NCBI GenBank assembly: GCA_027050775.1
Contig: JALUBH010000037.1
Coordinates: 94,674-158,673 of the forward strand
Reading direction: 5' to 3'
DNA length: 64,000 bases
DNA from: Campylobacteraceae bacterium
GTDB lineage: Bacteria > Campylobacterota > Campylobacteria > Campylobacterales > Sulfurospirillaceae
Shown: positions 43,457-52,019 of the stretch, one piece after another
How positions within the stretch are numbered: position 1 is the stretch's first letter
Layout: each line of letters begins with the position of its first letter
Notes under the pieces: generated by a model
Databases searched by the model: none
Told to the model about the DNA's origin: nothing
What the model saw: the letters and a program-made list of their open reading frames with translations, nothing else
Position numbers and translations under genes: made by a program

Positions 43457-45295
43457 TTGAAATCTTACTACCTTGTTTCTCTTTTAAATTCTCCACTAAC
43501 CCCTTTGACTTATCAAAGTGAGTATGAACTAAAATCAGGCAATATAGTAGAAGTTACACTAAACTCAAAAACTAGATTTGGTGTTGTGGTGTCTAAAGTC
43601 TTAGAGCCAACTTTTACATGCGAAGAAATTTTGAGTGTGAAAGATGAATTTTATACAGGGCAAACTCTCTCTCTAGCCAAATTTATCAGTGATTATTATG
43701 TGTGCTCATTAGGCGATGCACTGAAGCTCTTCGTGCCAAGTAGCAAAAATCAAATCTTCTTAAATGCAAATATACAGACAAATATCATATTGTCACCCGA
43801 GCAGACAAAAGCTTATGAATTTATCCAAAAAAAGAGTCGAAGCTTACTCTTTGGAGATACCGGAAGCGGAAAGAGCGAGATATACATCAAGTGTATAGAA
43901 GATTGCATAAACGGTGGTAAAAACGCGATATTTTTGATGCCTGAAATCGGACTTACTCCACAAATGAAAAAGAGACTCAAAATTGTATTTGGTGATATGG
44001 TAGCGATTTGGCACTCAAAAGTAAGCAAAAAATCAAAAGAGAAGATTTTAGAAGATATAAGAGATGGAAAAGTCAAACTAATAGCCGGTACGAGGTCAGC
44101 ACTTTTTTTACCAGTGTCAAACTTGGGTTTGATAGTAGTAGATGAAGAGCATGATGACAGCTATAAATCAAACCAAAGACCAAGGTACAATGCAAAAGAT
44201 TTGGCGCTTTTGTTTGCTAAAAGAGCAGAAGCTAGGATAGTGCTAGGAAGTGCCACCCCATCTTTGGGAAGCTTTAAAAATCTACCGAGATTTAGACTAA
44301 GAGGCACATACTTTAAAAGCAAAAAGAGATTTATTTACGAAAACAGTACAAGTGGCATAACATCAGGAATGTTGCAAATCATAAAAGAGCATTTAGACAA
44401 AAATGAGCAAATCATCATCTTCTTACCGACTCGTGCAAATTTTAAGTATATCACCTGTTTTGATTGTGGCTCGAACATCACTTGTCCGTATTGTAGTGTG
44501 GGTATGAGCTTACATGTAAAAAGAAATGCACTCGTTTGCCACTACTGCAATTTTTCGCAAGCTGTTCCTAAAATCTGCCCTACATGTAAAGGTCATAACT
44601 TGCATTCAAACAGGATAGGAACAGCCGAAGTCGTAGCAAGACTAGAAGAGGAGTTTAGCGATAAAGTCATAGGAAAATTTGATAGAGACGAGATAAGAAC
44701 AACTAAACAGTTAAATGCGATATTAAAAGATTTTAATGAAAAAAAGATAGATATACTAGTAGGAACACAAATGCTCTCAAAAGGGCATGATTACCACTCT
44801 ATCGGGCTTAGCGTAATCATGGGTATAGATTCACTTTTGAGCATGCCGGACTTCAGAGCTAGAGAGAGAGCCATATCATTGGTACATCAAATAGCAGGAC
44901 GAGCAGGTAGGAGTGGGGAGGGTGAAGTCTATATACAGACTCAAAATGCAGATTTAATCAGCAGATTCATGGATGATTATGAGGATTTTTTAAATGATGA
45001 ATTGACATATCGAAAAGAGATATATCCACCATTTACAAAACTCTTAAAAGTCCTAGCATCTCATAAAAAAGACGAAAAAGCAAATGAGATGATACAAACT
45101 GCCCACCAATTAGCACAATCTTTTCCAAAACTTGAAATTGTAGGATATGGCAGAGCAAATATAGAAAAAATAGCCAACAAATACAGATACAATATGCTCC
45201 TAAGAAGCACAGACACACAAGAACTACTAAAATTTGCCCACAGATGTAAAGCTCTACATGTAGAGATAGACATCGATCCATTATCTTTCTCTTAA
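43457..45295 (+). CDS. priA: Primosomal protein N' (PriA helicase)
   Basis: PriA reloads the replisome at stalled forks. Walker A G-D-T-G-S-G-K-S is at residues 133-140 and D-E-E-H-D-D-S-Y-K defines the DEAH box. Eight cysteines in four C-x-x-C pairs (starting with C-F-D-C and ending with C-P-T-C) form the two zinc sites between the helicase lobes near residues 335-380. With 612 residues it is a short form with a reduced N-terminal 3'-end-binding domain, common in this phylum. The start is TTG at 43457. It contains one exact iterated palindrome and two near copies. Confidence 0.95.
   Translation: MKSYYLVSLLNSPLTPLTYQSEYELKSGNIVEVTLNSKTRFGVVVSKVLEPTFTCEEILSVKDEFYTGQTLSLAKFISDYYVCSLGDALKLFVPSSKNQIFLNANIQTNIILSPEQTKAYEFIQKKSRSLLFGDTGSGKSEIYIKCIEDCINGGKNAIFLMPEIGLTPQMKKRLKIVFGDMVAIWHSKVSKKSKEKILEDIRDGKVKLIAGTRSALFLPVSNLGLIVVDEEHDDSYKSNQRPRYNAKDLALLFAKRAEARIVLGSATPSLGSFKNLPRFRLRGTYFKSKKRFIYENSTSGITSGMLQIIKEHLDKNEQIIIFLPTRANFKYITCFDCGSNITCPYCSVGMSLHVKRNALVCHYCNFSQAVPKICPTCKGHNLHSNRIGTAEVVARLEEEFSDKVIGKFDRDEIRTTKQLNAILKDFNEKKIDILVGTQMLSKGHDYHSIGLSVIMGIDSLLSMPDFRARERAISLVHQIAGRAGRSGEGEVYIQTQNADLISRFMDDYEDFLNDELTYRKEIYPPFTKLLKVLASHKKDEKANEMIQTAHQLAQSFPKLEIVGYGRANIEKIANKYRYNMLLRSTDTQELLKFAHRCKALHVEIDIDPLSFS
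45252..45265. repeat. Iterated palindrome CTCTACATGTAGAG, copy 6 (in priA)
   Basis: This exact copy lies near the 3' end of priA and is read as Leu-His-Val-Glu. Confidence 0.9.
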
Positions 45296-45314
45296 CACTT
45301 TTTTTGTATAATAT

Positions 45315-45436
45315 ATTAGATTTCTTGTGATAGTTATATCATCGCTAAGGCTTCACACGGCGGGTACCCCAAAATCAAAGATTTTGACCCATCGGCTGCA
45401 GAGCCGCTCAAATACAACTATCACAAGAAATCTAAT
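45315..45436. repeat. Long hairpin element with a different loop (second type)
   Basis: Arms 45315-45335 and 45416-45436 are perfect inverted repeats of 21 bases, extendable by three more pairs after one mismatch. The 80-base loop contains GGCTTCACACGGCGGGTACC, AAAATCAAAGATTTT and CGGCTGCAGAGCCG, unlike the loops of the other hairpin copies. It separates priA from mntA; the mntA ribosome-binding site follows 19 bases later. Confidence 0.8.
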
Positions 45437-45464
45437 GTGCAATACTTCTCAAGAAAGGAAAGTT

Positions 45465-45755
45465 ATGACTAAAAATGAAATTGTAAACTATTTGGCAAAG
45501 AAAAAAGAAAACTTTGCCAATGAGTATCAAATATCAAGTTTAATTCTTTTTGGTTCATATGCAAGAGGAGATGATTCTAAGTCAAGTGATATTGATATCG
45601 CAATAGATACAAAAATTAGTGATTATTTTTTGTTATATGATTTAAAAGAAGATTTAGAGCGAGTATTTCATAAAAAAGTAGATATTGTTAGGATAAGAGA
45701 TAGAATGAATCCATACTTAAAAGATAGAATTTTCAAGGATGGGATTTATGTATAA
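45465..45755 (+). CDS. mntA: MntA-type nucleotidyltransferase antitoxin
   Basis: From ATG 45465, preceded by AAGGAAAG, the 96-residue protein is a minimal nucleotidyltransferase. The G-S-x10-D-x-D motif is intact (Gly30, Ser31, Asp42, Asp44: F-G-S-Y-A-R-G-D-D-S-K-S-S-D-I-D). In characterised pairs MntA adds AMP groups to a tyrosine of HepT and so silences it. An in-frame start at 45327 lies in the hairpin element and is rejected. hepT follows with a short overlap. The dead relative at 40906 shows that this gene type has been lost elsewhere in the same region. Confidence 0.9.
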   Translation: MTKNEIVNYLAKKKENFANEYQISSLILFGSYARGDDSKSSDIDIAIDTKISDYFLLYDLKEDLERVFHKKVDIVRIRDRMNPYLKDRIFKDGIYV

Positions 45756-46122
45756 TAAAAGTCTTGTAAGTGATATCTTGGATCAAATTATAAAAGCAGT
45801 AGAAACTATACAAGAGAGATGTTCATATATATCTTGCGAAGACGATTTTCTAGATACTAAAAAGGGACAAGAAAAACTTGATAGCATTTGTATGAAACTT
45901 ATTGCGGTTGGTGAGAGTTTAAAGCATATAGATAAAATAACGGACAAAAAATTATTGTTAGAGTATCCTCAGATAGAATGGAAAAAGATAAAAGGCATAA
46001 GAGATTTTATCTCGCATCACTATTTTGATTTAGATGCTGATGTGGTTTTTGGGATATGCAAAAACCACATAGGTAATTTATTTGAAGTATTGAAACTAAT
46101 AAAAACAAATTTAAAAAGATAA
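45748..46122 (+). CDS. hepT: HepT-type HEPN ribonuclease toxin
   Basis: The 124-residue helical protein belongs to the HEPN/HepT (DUF86) family of RNases. The catalytic R-x4-H motif with the modifiable tyrosine is R-D-F-I-S-H-H-Y (Arg85, His90, Tyr92). The start at 45748 overlaps mntA by eight bases; an ATG three codons upstream is an alternative. Together with mntA it forms a complete toxin-antitoxin pair inserted between priA and ispG, with the hairpin element at its left edge. Confidence 0.9.
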   Translation: MYNKSLVSDILDQIIKAVETIQERCSYISCEDDFLDTKKGQEKLDSICMKLIAVGESLKHIDKITDKKLLLEYPQIEWKKIKGIRDFISHHYFDLDADVVFGICKNHIGNLFEVLKLIKTNLKR

Positions 46123-46128
46123 GAAAAA

Positions 46129-47202
46129 ATGATAAAAAGATTTAAAACAAAAAAGATATATGTTGGTGATGTGGCTGTTGGTGGAGATGCTCCTATAAGT
46201 GTGCAGTCTATGACTTATTCTAAGACTAGAGATGTGGATGCTACGGTTGAGCAGATAAAGAGATTGCATTTTGCGGGATGTGATATCGTTCGTGTGGCTG
46301 TGCCTGATTATGAGGATGCTAGAGCTTTGAAGGCTATAAAAGAGCAGATAAAACTTCCTCTTGTGGCAGATATTCACTTTAACTATCGCTTAGCCCTTAT
46401 AGCCAGCGAAGTAGTGGATTGTATACGCATAAATCCCGGCAATATCGGCGAAAAATCAAGAGTAAAAGAGGTGGTAAAAGCTTGTCAAAATAGAAATATA
46501 CCTATACGCATAGGTGTAAACAGCGGTTCGCTCGAAGAGCAGTTTGACAACAAGTATGGACCAACTCCAAAAGCGATGGTGGAGTCTGCACTTTACAATA
46601 TAAAATATCTCGAAGATTTAGGCTTTACCGATATAAAAATTTCTCTAAAAGCAAGTGATGTGGCAAGAACAGTAGAGGCATACAGGGCTCTTAGACCTTT
46701 GGTGGAGTACCCTTTCCATCTTGGAGTGACGGAAGCAGGGACACTTTTTCACTCTACTGTGAAGTCCTCCATAGCTCTTGGTACGCTTTTGCTTGAAGGT
46801 ATAGGCGATACGATGAGGGTTTCTATAACAGGTGAACTCGAAGAAGAGATAAATGTCGCAAGAGCGATTTTGAAAGACAGTGGCGTGGTGAAAAGTGGTG
46901 TAAATATCATCTCTTGCCCCACTTGCGGTCGCATAGAGGCAAATCTAGTCGATGCGGTTGCAAGAGTTGAAGAGAAGATAGGGCACATAAAAGCACCTCT
47001 AAATGTCTCCGTGATGGGTTGTGTCGTCAATGCCATAGGTGAAGCAAAACATGCAGATGTAGCTATAGCGTTTGGAAAAGGGCAGGGTTTGATTATGCGA
47101 AAAGGTGAAGTTATCGCCAAGCTAAAAGAGGAATTTTTAGTAGATAAGTTTTTGCAAGAAGTCGAAGATGCAGCCAAAGAGTTTGAAAAAGAGTATAGAT
47201 AG
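46129..47202 (+). CDS. ispG: 4-hydroxy-3-methylbut-2-enyl-diphosphate synthase
   Basis: IspG (GcpE) catalyses the penultimate step of the MEP isoprenoid pathway. The 357-residue protein begins with the characteristic V-Q-S-M-T and shows [15 protein letters not shown] and the iron-sulfur ligands in S-C-P-T-C-G-R near residue 265 with a third Cys in [11 protein letters not shown]. It is complete. The dnaB start codon follows its stop directly, so ispG, dnaB and comEC form one unit. Confidence 0.97.
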   Translation: MIKRFKTKKIYVGDVAVGGDAPISVQSMTYSKTRDVDATVEQIKRLHFAGCDIVRVAVPDYEDARALKAIKEQIKLPLVADIHFNYRLALIASEVVDCIRINPGNIGEKSRVKEVVKACQNRNIPIRIGVNSGSLEEQFDNKYGPTPKAMVESALYNIKYLEDLGFTDIKISLKASDVARTVEAYRALRPLVEYPFHLGVTEAGTLFHSTVKSSIALGTLLLEGIGDTMRVSITGELEEEINVARAILKDSGVVKSGVNIISCPTCGRIEANLVDAVARVEEKIGHIKAPLNVSVMGCVVNAIGEAKHADVAIAFGKGQGLIMRKGEVIAKLKEEFLVDKFLQEVEDAAKEFEKEYR

Positions 47203-48624
47203 ATGCAAAATTTACACAATATAAATATAGAAAGATCAGTCCTGAGCTCCGTGCTTTTTGACCCGGGATCTTTTGAGGATATAGCAGCGACTCTGAAGCC
47301 AAGAGATTTTTATCTTCCTAGTCACAAATATATCTTTGAAGCGATGCTTGAGTGTGAAAAAGAAGATTTGCCTATCGATGAAGAGTTTATAAAGAAAAAA
47401 TTAAATCAAGAAAATCGTTTTGATGAAGACTCTATGCTTGAGATTTTATCTACAAATCCTCTGCCTTCGACTAAAGCTTATGTCCAAGAGATACGAGAAA
47501 AAGCGATAAAAAGAGAGTTGGTAGAGCTTACAAGTGAGATAAAAGAGGTGGCGATTGAGAAGGATTTGCCCTCAATCGAAGTTGTGGATTTAGTACAGCA
47601 AAAACTCTACCAGATAACTCAAGAAAGCGGAGCCAAAGAGTTTAGAGAATCTCCCGAGATGACAAAGGCGACGCTTGAACATATACTTGAACTTAAAAAA
47701 AGAGGAAATCAAGTAGTAGTTGGGCTAGATACGGGATTTTCAAAATTAAACGAGCTAACGACCGGTTTTGGAAAAGGTGATCTTATCATAGTAGCAGCAA
47801 GGCCGGCCATGGGAAAAACGGCTTTTTGTCTAAATCTTGCCCAAAATGCGCTTGATGATAACAAAGGTGTGGCGATATTTTCGCTTGAGATGCCGGCTGA
47901 ACAGTTGATGCTTAGGATGTTTAGCTCAAAAACTTCGATTCCATTGCAAAAGATAAGGCGGGGAGATTTGAGTGATGATGAGTGGACTAGACTTTCGAGT
48001 GCAGCTGATGAAATGGCAGGCAAAAAGTTTTTTGTAGATGATGACGGAAATGTGGATATACATAAAATCCGCTCAAAACTCAGAAAGTTAAAGACAAATC
48101 ATCCTGAAGTAGGGCTTTGTATTATCGACTATTTGCAATTGATGAGTGGAAGCGGAAACAAAGACAGACACCTTGAAGTGAGCGATATGAGTAGAGGTTT
48201 GAAATTGTTGGCTAGAGAGTTAAGTATGCCTATAGTTGCGCTTTCGCAATTAAACCGTGGTTTAGAGAGTAGGGGTGATAAAAGACCGATGCTGAGTGAC
48301 CTTAGAGAGTCCGGTGCTATCGAGCAGGATGCGGATATCATACTTTTTGTCTATCGTGATGATGTATATAGAGTGCGAGAAGAGAAAGAGAAAGAACAAA
48401 GAGCTAGGTTGGATGGCAAAGAGTATAAAAGTAACTTTTTTGAAAAACCAGAAGAGAGTGCTGAGATAATTATCGGCAAAAACAGAAATGGACCTATAGG
48501 TGTGGCAAATATGATTTTTCAAAAAAACACTACAAAATTTATCGATGCCGGTGGGGTTCCTGTTGAGATTATCTACAAAGATACGGATAAAAAAGAGGCA
48601 AAAATTTCAATGCCAACGATTTAG
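47203..48624 (+). CDS. dnaB: Replicative DNA helicase DnaB
   Basis: DnaB unwinds the replication fork as a hexamer. The N-terminal helical domain begins with I-E-R-S-V-L-S-S-V-L; Walker A is A-R-P-A-M-G-K-T at residues 199-206; Walker B is in I-I-D-Y-L-Q-L-M; and the C-terminus shows L-R-E-S-G-A-I-E-Q-D-A-D and K-N-R-N-G-P. With 473 residues it is full length and contains no intein. It abuts ispG and comEC without spacing. Confidence 0.98.
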   Translation: MQNLHNINIERSVLSSVLFDPGSFEDIAATLKPRDFYLPSHKYIFEAMLECEKEDLPIDEEFIKKKLNQENRFDEDSMLEILSTNPLPSTKAYVQEIREKAIKRELVELTSEIKEVAIEKDLPSIEVVDLVQQKLYQITQESGAKEFRESPEMTKATLEHILELKKRGNQVVVGLDTGFSKLNELTTGFGKGDLIIVAARPAMGKTAFCLNLAQNALDDNKGVAIFSLEMPAEQLMLRMFSSKTSIPLQKIRRGDLSDDEWTRLSSAADEMAGKKFFVDDDGNVDIHKIRSKLRKLKTNHPEVGLCIIDYLQLMSGSGNKDRHLEVSDMSRGLKLLARELSMPIVALSQLNRGLESRGDKRPMLSDLRESGAIEQDADIILFVYRDDVYRVREEKEKEQRARLDGKEYKSNFFEKPEESAEIIIGKNRNGPIGVANMIFQKNTTKFIDAGGVPVEIIYKDTDKKEAKISMPTI

Positions 48625-49875
48625 ATGGAAGCTGCTCCACTTTTTGTTAACAAAAAAGAGATATTTTGGGCTATAATTGCCCTGTTTTCTCTCTTTTGTA
48701 TATCACTTGGTTGGCAGTTTTACAGCTATAAACAACTAGTTTCCAAACCTCTACATGTAGAGGCTGTAAAGATTGTTAACCACTACCAAAAACATAAGTC
48801 AAATGGCAGAGCCTACGATGTTTTTAAGTTGAAAAGTGATGATGGATATACCTTTTATACGGTGAGTTGGAAAAAGAGAAATATACCTGTAGGCTCTAGG
48901 GTGTCCATAGAGTTCAAGACTGATAAAATCACATTTTTAAAGTATCTTAAGAACTTTTTTGCTGTTAATATCTACATAAAATCTCTCAAACAAAAAGGTA
49001 AAAATTATCTTGAAAAAATCAAAAAACAGATAGCCAATCAGCATAAAATCAAAGAGATGAAGCAGATTTATGCAGCTCTGTTTTTCGCTTCAAATATTCA
49101 AAAAAGCACAAGAGACAAGATTCAAAAATTGGGTATCTCTCATCTTATAGCCATCAGCGGATTTCATCTTGGGCTTATAAGTGCCATTTTGTATTTTGTA
49201 TTTTCTCCTATTTATAGATTTTTTCAAGATAGATTTTTCCCATATAGAAATATAAAAGCTGATTTGGCTTTTGTGGTTTTTTCTCTACTTTTTTGGTATA
49301 TGTATATTTTGGATTTTTCACCATCTTTTTTGCGCTCTTTTGTCTTGTCTGTATTTGGATTTTTTCTATTTAGCAGACATATCAAAATCATTTCGTTCGG
49401 TACGCTGTTTTTTAGTGTCTCTTTTATACTAATACTCTATCCGAGGCTTTTGTTTTCTATCTCTTTTTGGTTCTCCGTAAGCGGCGTCTTTTGTATATTT
49501 CTATTTTTAAAACATTTTCCAAATTTAAGCAAATATTGGGTATTTGTGTTTTTGAACTTTTGGGTTTTTGCTTTAATGATGCCTGTGGTGCACTTTATCT
49601 TTCCTGTTTTTACCCCGCTTCAACTCTTTTCACCCATTTTGAGTATGGTATTTGTTCTGTTTTATCCGCTAGAGCTTTTTTTACATATCATAAATTGTGG
49701 AGGTATCTTTGACGGGAGAATTGAGTGGTTGTTGAATCTTCAAACTACAACATATCAGATATGGACGCCACTTTGGTTTTTGATTTTATTTGTGGCTTTT
49801 TCATTTGCTGCTATCTTCAACAGATGGTTGGCTTTCTTGCTTTTTTTGCTCTCTTTTTCCATATACTTCATTTAA
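48625..49875 (+). CDS. comEC: ComEC/Rec2-family DNA uptake channel, short form
   Basis: ComEC carries single-stranded DNA across the inner membrane during natural transformation. The competence-domain signature L-I-A-I-S-G-F-H-L-G-L near residue 172 is clear, and about eight hydrophobic segments follow. At 416 residues it lacks the C-terminal metallo-beta-lactamase-like domain of Bacillus ComEC, a short form seen in epsilonproteobacteria. The ATG follows the dnaB stop directly. Its 3' end overlaps the convergent BrkB-type gene by 75 bases. The presence of two pilin genes 6 kb upstream fits a transformation-capable organism. Confidence 0.9.
   Translation: MEAAPLFVNKKEIFWAIIALFSLFCISLGWQFYSYKQLVSKPLHVEAVKIVNHYQKHKSNGRAYDVFKLKSDDGYTFYTVSWKKRNIPVGSRVSIEFKTDKITFLKYLKNFFAVNIYIKSLKQKGKNYLEKIKKQIANQHKIKEMKQIYAALFFASNIQKSTRDKIQKLGISHLIAISGFHLGLISAILYFVFSPIYRFFQDRFFPYRNIKADLAFVVFSLLFWYMYILDFSPSFLRSFVLSVFGFFLFSRHIKIISFGTLFFSVSFILILYPRLLFSISFWFSVSGVFCIFLFLKHFPNLSKYWVFVFLNFWVFALMMPVVHFIFPVFTPLQLFSPILSMVFVLFYPLELFLHIINCGGIFDGRIEWLLNLQTTTYQIWTPLWFLILFVAFSFAAIFNRWLAFLLFLLSFSIYFI
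48749..48762. repeat. Iterated palindrome CTCTACATGTAGAG, copy 7 (in comEC)
   Basis: This exact copy is read as Leu-His-Val-Glu in the N-terminal part of ComEC (context P-L-H-V-E-A). Confidence 0.9.
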
Positions 49876-50640
49876 TACAAAGTAGAGTTTTACGCCATAA
49901 AGATATATAAGCCATGAAAAGTATATCCATAAAAAGAAAAACATAGCTATGCTAAATGAGCCATATATACTTTGGTATGTTTTGTTATAGGAGACATAAA
50001 AGACGAAAAGTGATTTTGAAATATACCAAGTTAAAGAGGCTAGAAAAGAGGCGATGAGAGCCAGTTTTTTGTTTACTTTGGTATTTGCAGATATAACATA
50101 TAGTATGAAAAACAGCATCCAAATAGTGAAGTATGGAAGCAAGGCATAGATATTGAAAGTATCGGAATGTAGGTTTTTTTCTATAAATTTTTGAGCGATT
50201 TGAGAAAAATAAAAAGACAGTGCAAGACCCAAAGGCATGAGCGTAAGCATAGTCCAATAGGTGGTGAGTGACTCCCAAAGAGTCCTAGTCGGCACTTTAA
50301 ATATAGAGCTTACTATCTTTTCATAATCAAAAAAGAACATAATGGAGACATATAAAACAAAAATCAACCCGACAGCCCCCATGCTACCTGTATTTGTCAT
50401 AAATTTGGTTAGATATCCGCTGATTACATCTTGTTGAGTAGGAATCATGGAACTAAATATAAAATTTTGAATCTTTGCGTAGTACTCCTTAAAACTTGGC
50501 ATTTTAGTAAAGATGCTAAAGCTGATAAGAAGTATAGGGATTAGGGACAGTATAGTGTGAAAACTAAGAGATGACGCATAGTGTGCTATCTCTTTGTCTT
50601 TCATTCTTCTAAAAACTAGTAAAAGTTTCTTAAAGTCCAC
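49801..50640 (-). CDS. YihY/BrkB-family inner-membrane protein
   Basis: The 279-residue protein has about six membrane helices and the family pattern A-S-S-L-S-F-H-T-I-L-S-L-I-P near residue 25, L-L-P-Y-F-T-I-W and W-I-Y-F-S-W-L-I-Y-L-Y-G near residue 240. The YihY/BrkB family (formerly annotated ribonuclease BN) has no settled function; a lipid- or solute-transport role is discussed. The start is GTG, sharing one base with the glcD stop. The C-terminal 25 codons are antisense to the end of comEC. Confidence 0.88.
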   Translation of the reverse strand: MDFKKLLLVFRRMKDKEIAHYASSLSFHTILSLIPILLISFSIFTKMPSFKEYYAKIQNFIFSSMIPTQQDVISGYLTKFMTNTGSMGAVGLIFVLYVSIMFFFDYEKIVSSIFKVPTRTLWESLTTYWTMLTLMPLGLALSFYFSQIAQKFIEKNLHSDTFNIYALLPYFTIWMLFFILYVISANTKVNKKLALIASFLASLTWYISKSLFVFYVSYNKTYQSIYGSFSIAMFFFLWIYFSWLIYLYGVKLYFVLNEVYGKREQKKQESQPSVEDSSK

Positions 50641-52019
50641 TACAAGCCCATTTTGCCCGGATTTAATATGTTGTTTGGATCAAATGCTTTTTTTATAGAG
50701 CGAAAAAGATTCATCTCGGCTTGGCTAAAAGCAAGGGACATAAAAGGAGCTTTACTGAGCCCTATGCCATGTTCACCACTAAGAGTTCCTCCTAATTTAA
50801 TAGTTGCTTTGAAGACTTCTACTATGGCATCGTGTCCTTTTTGTAGCTCTTCTTTATCGCTTCCATCTACCATCACATTTACATGTACATTTCCATCACC
50901 GGTATGTCCAAAACATGGTATTTTAACACCGAATTTCTTGGATATTTTATCGATTTCATCAAGCATGGCAGGAAGTTTGCTTCGTGGTACTGTTATGTCT
51001 TCATTTAATTTTTTGCTTCCGTACATCGTGATACTTTGGCTAGCATTTCTTCTAGCAAACCACAGGTCGTCACCCTCTTTGACATCTTTTGCTACTTTGA
51101 ACTCAAGACAGCCGTTTTGTAGAAAACTATTTTCTATGATTTGAAGCTGGTTTGTCAACTCTACATCAAGATTTCCATCTACTGTTGTGATGAGAATAGC
51201 CCCTGCATCAACAGGCAAACCCTTGTGAAACTTTGTCTCAACAGCTCTTATGCTAAGGTTGTCCAAAAATTCCATAGCAACAGGGGTTACACCGCTTGCC
51301 ATCGTTTTAAAGACTGCTTCCATCGCTTTTTGTACGCTTGGAAATACACCCATGGCACTTTTAGATAGTTTTGGTTTTGCTAGGAGTTTGAGTGTGATTT
51401 CCGTGATAACTCCGAGTGTTCCCTCGCTTGCTATTAGTATGCCGGCTACATTGTAGCCTGCTACATCTTTTATGGTTCTTTTTCCTGCCCGTATCACTTC
51501 GCCACTTGGCAATATTGCTCTTAGAGCCATGACAAAATCTTTAGTTATGCCATATTTTGCAGCTCTCATGCCACCTGCATTTTCACTGACATTTCCACCA
51601 AGAGTAGAGTAGTCTTGACTAGCAGGATCAGGAGGATAGAAGAGACCTTTTGCCTCTACGGCTCTTTGTAAGTCCATGTTTATGACTCCCGGTTGTACTA
51701 CTGCTACTAAGTTTTCCATATCTATCTCTAAGATTTTATTCATATGTTTTTCAAGGGCGAGTATAATTCCGCCATTTGCAGGAAGTGCACCACCGGTGAA
51801 GCCGCTGCCTGCTCCTCTTGGTGTTATGATGATTTTGTGTTCATCGCAATATTTTAAAATTTCACTTACATCTTTTTCATTCTTTGGAAATACGACGGCG
51901 TCCGGTTCGTAGTGATTGCGCGTGGCATCATAAGAGTATGCTAAGAGATGGGCTTTGTCATCATAGACATTGTCATTGCCTACTATACTTTTAAAGAACT
52001 CTACATGTAGAGGTTTCAT
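50640..52019 (-). CDS. glcD: FAD-linked oxidase, GlcD / D-lactate dehydrogenase type
   Basis: The 459-residue flavoprotein oxidises D-2-hydroxy acids such as glycolate or D-lactate. The FAD-binding motif P-R-G-A-G-S-G-F-T-G-G is near residue 62, T-L-G-G-N-V-S-E-N-A-G-G near 142, and the C-terminal signature S-G-E-H-G-I-G near 412 followed by D-P-N-N-I-L-N-P-G-K. No iron-sulfur partner (GlcF) is adjacent. In Helicobacter the order glcD-pgbA is also found. The start overlaps the pgbA stop as ATGA and the palindrome CTCTACATGTAGAG forms codons 4-7. Confidence 0.93.
   Translation of the reverse strand: MKPLHVEFFKSIVGNDNVYDDKAHLLAYSYDATRNHYEPDAVVFPKNEKDVSEILKYCDEHKIIITPRGAGSGFTGGALPANGGIILALEKHMNKILEIDMENLVAVVQPGVINMDLQRAVEAKGLFYPPDPASQDYSTLGGNVSENAGGMRAAKYGITKDFVMALRAILPSGEVIRAGKRTIKDVAGYNVAGILIASEGTLGVITEITLKLLAKPKLSKSAMGVFPSVQKAMEAVFKTMASGVTPVAMEFLDNLSIRAVETKFHKGLPVDAGAILITTVDGNLDVELTNQLQIIENSFLQNGCLEFKVAKDVKEGDDLWFARRNASQSITMYGSKKLNEDITVPRSKLPAMLDEIDKISKKFGVKIPCFGHTGDGNVHVNVMVDGSDKEELQKGHDAIVEVFKATIKLGGTLSGEHGIGLSKAPFMSLAFSQAEMNLFRSIKKAFDPNNILNPGKMGL
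51999..52012. repeat. Iterated palindrome CTCTACATGTAGAG, copy 8 (start of glcD)
   Basis: This exact copy lies at codons 4 to 7 of glcD and is read as Leu-His-Val-Glu, right behind the start codon. Confidence 0.9.

Noticed and set aside
45327-45464. N-terminal extension of mntA
   Set aside because: The extension is translated hairpin DNA; MntA homology and the ribosome-binding site both begin at 45465.
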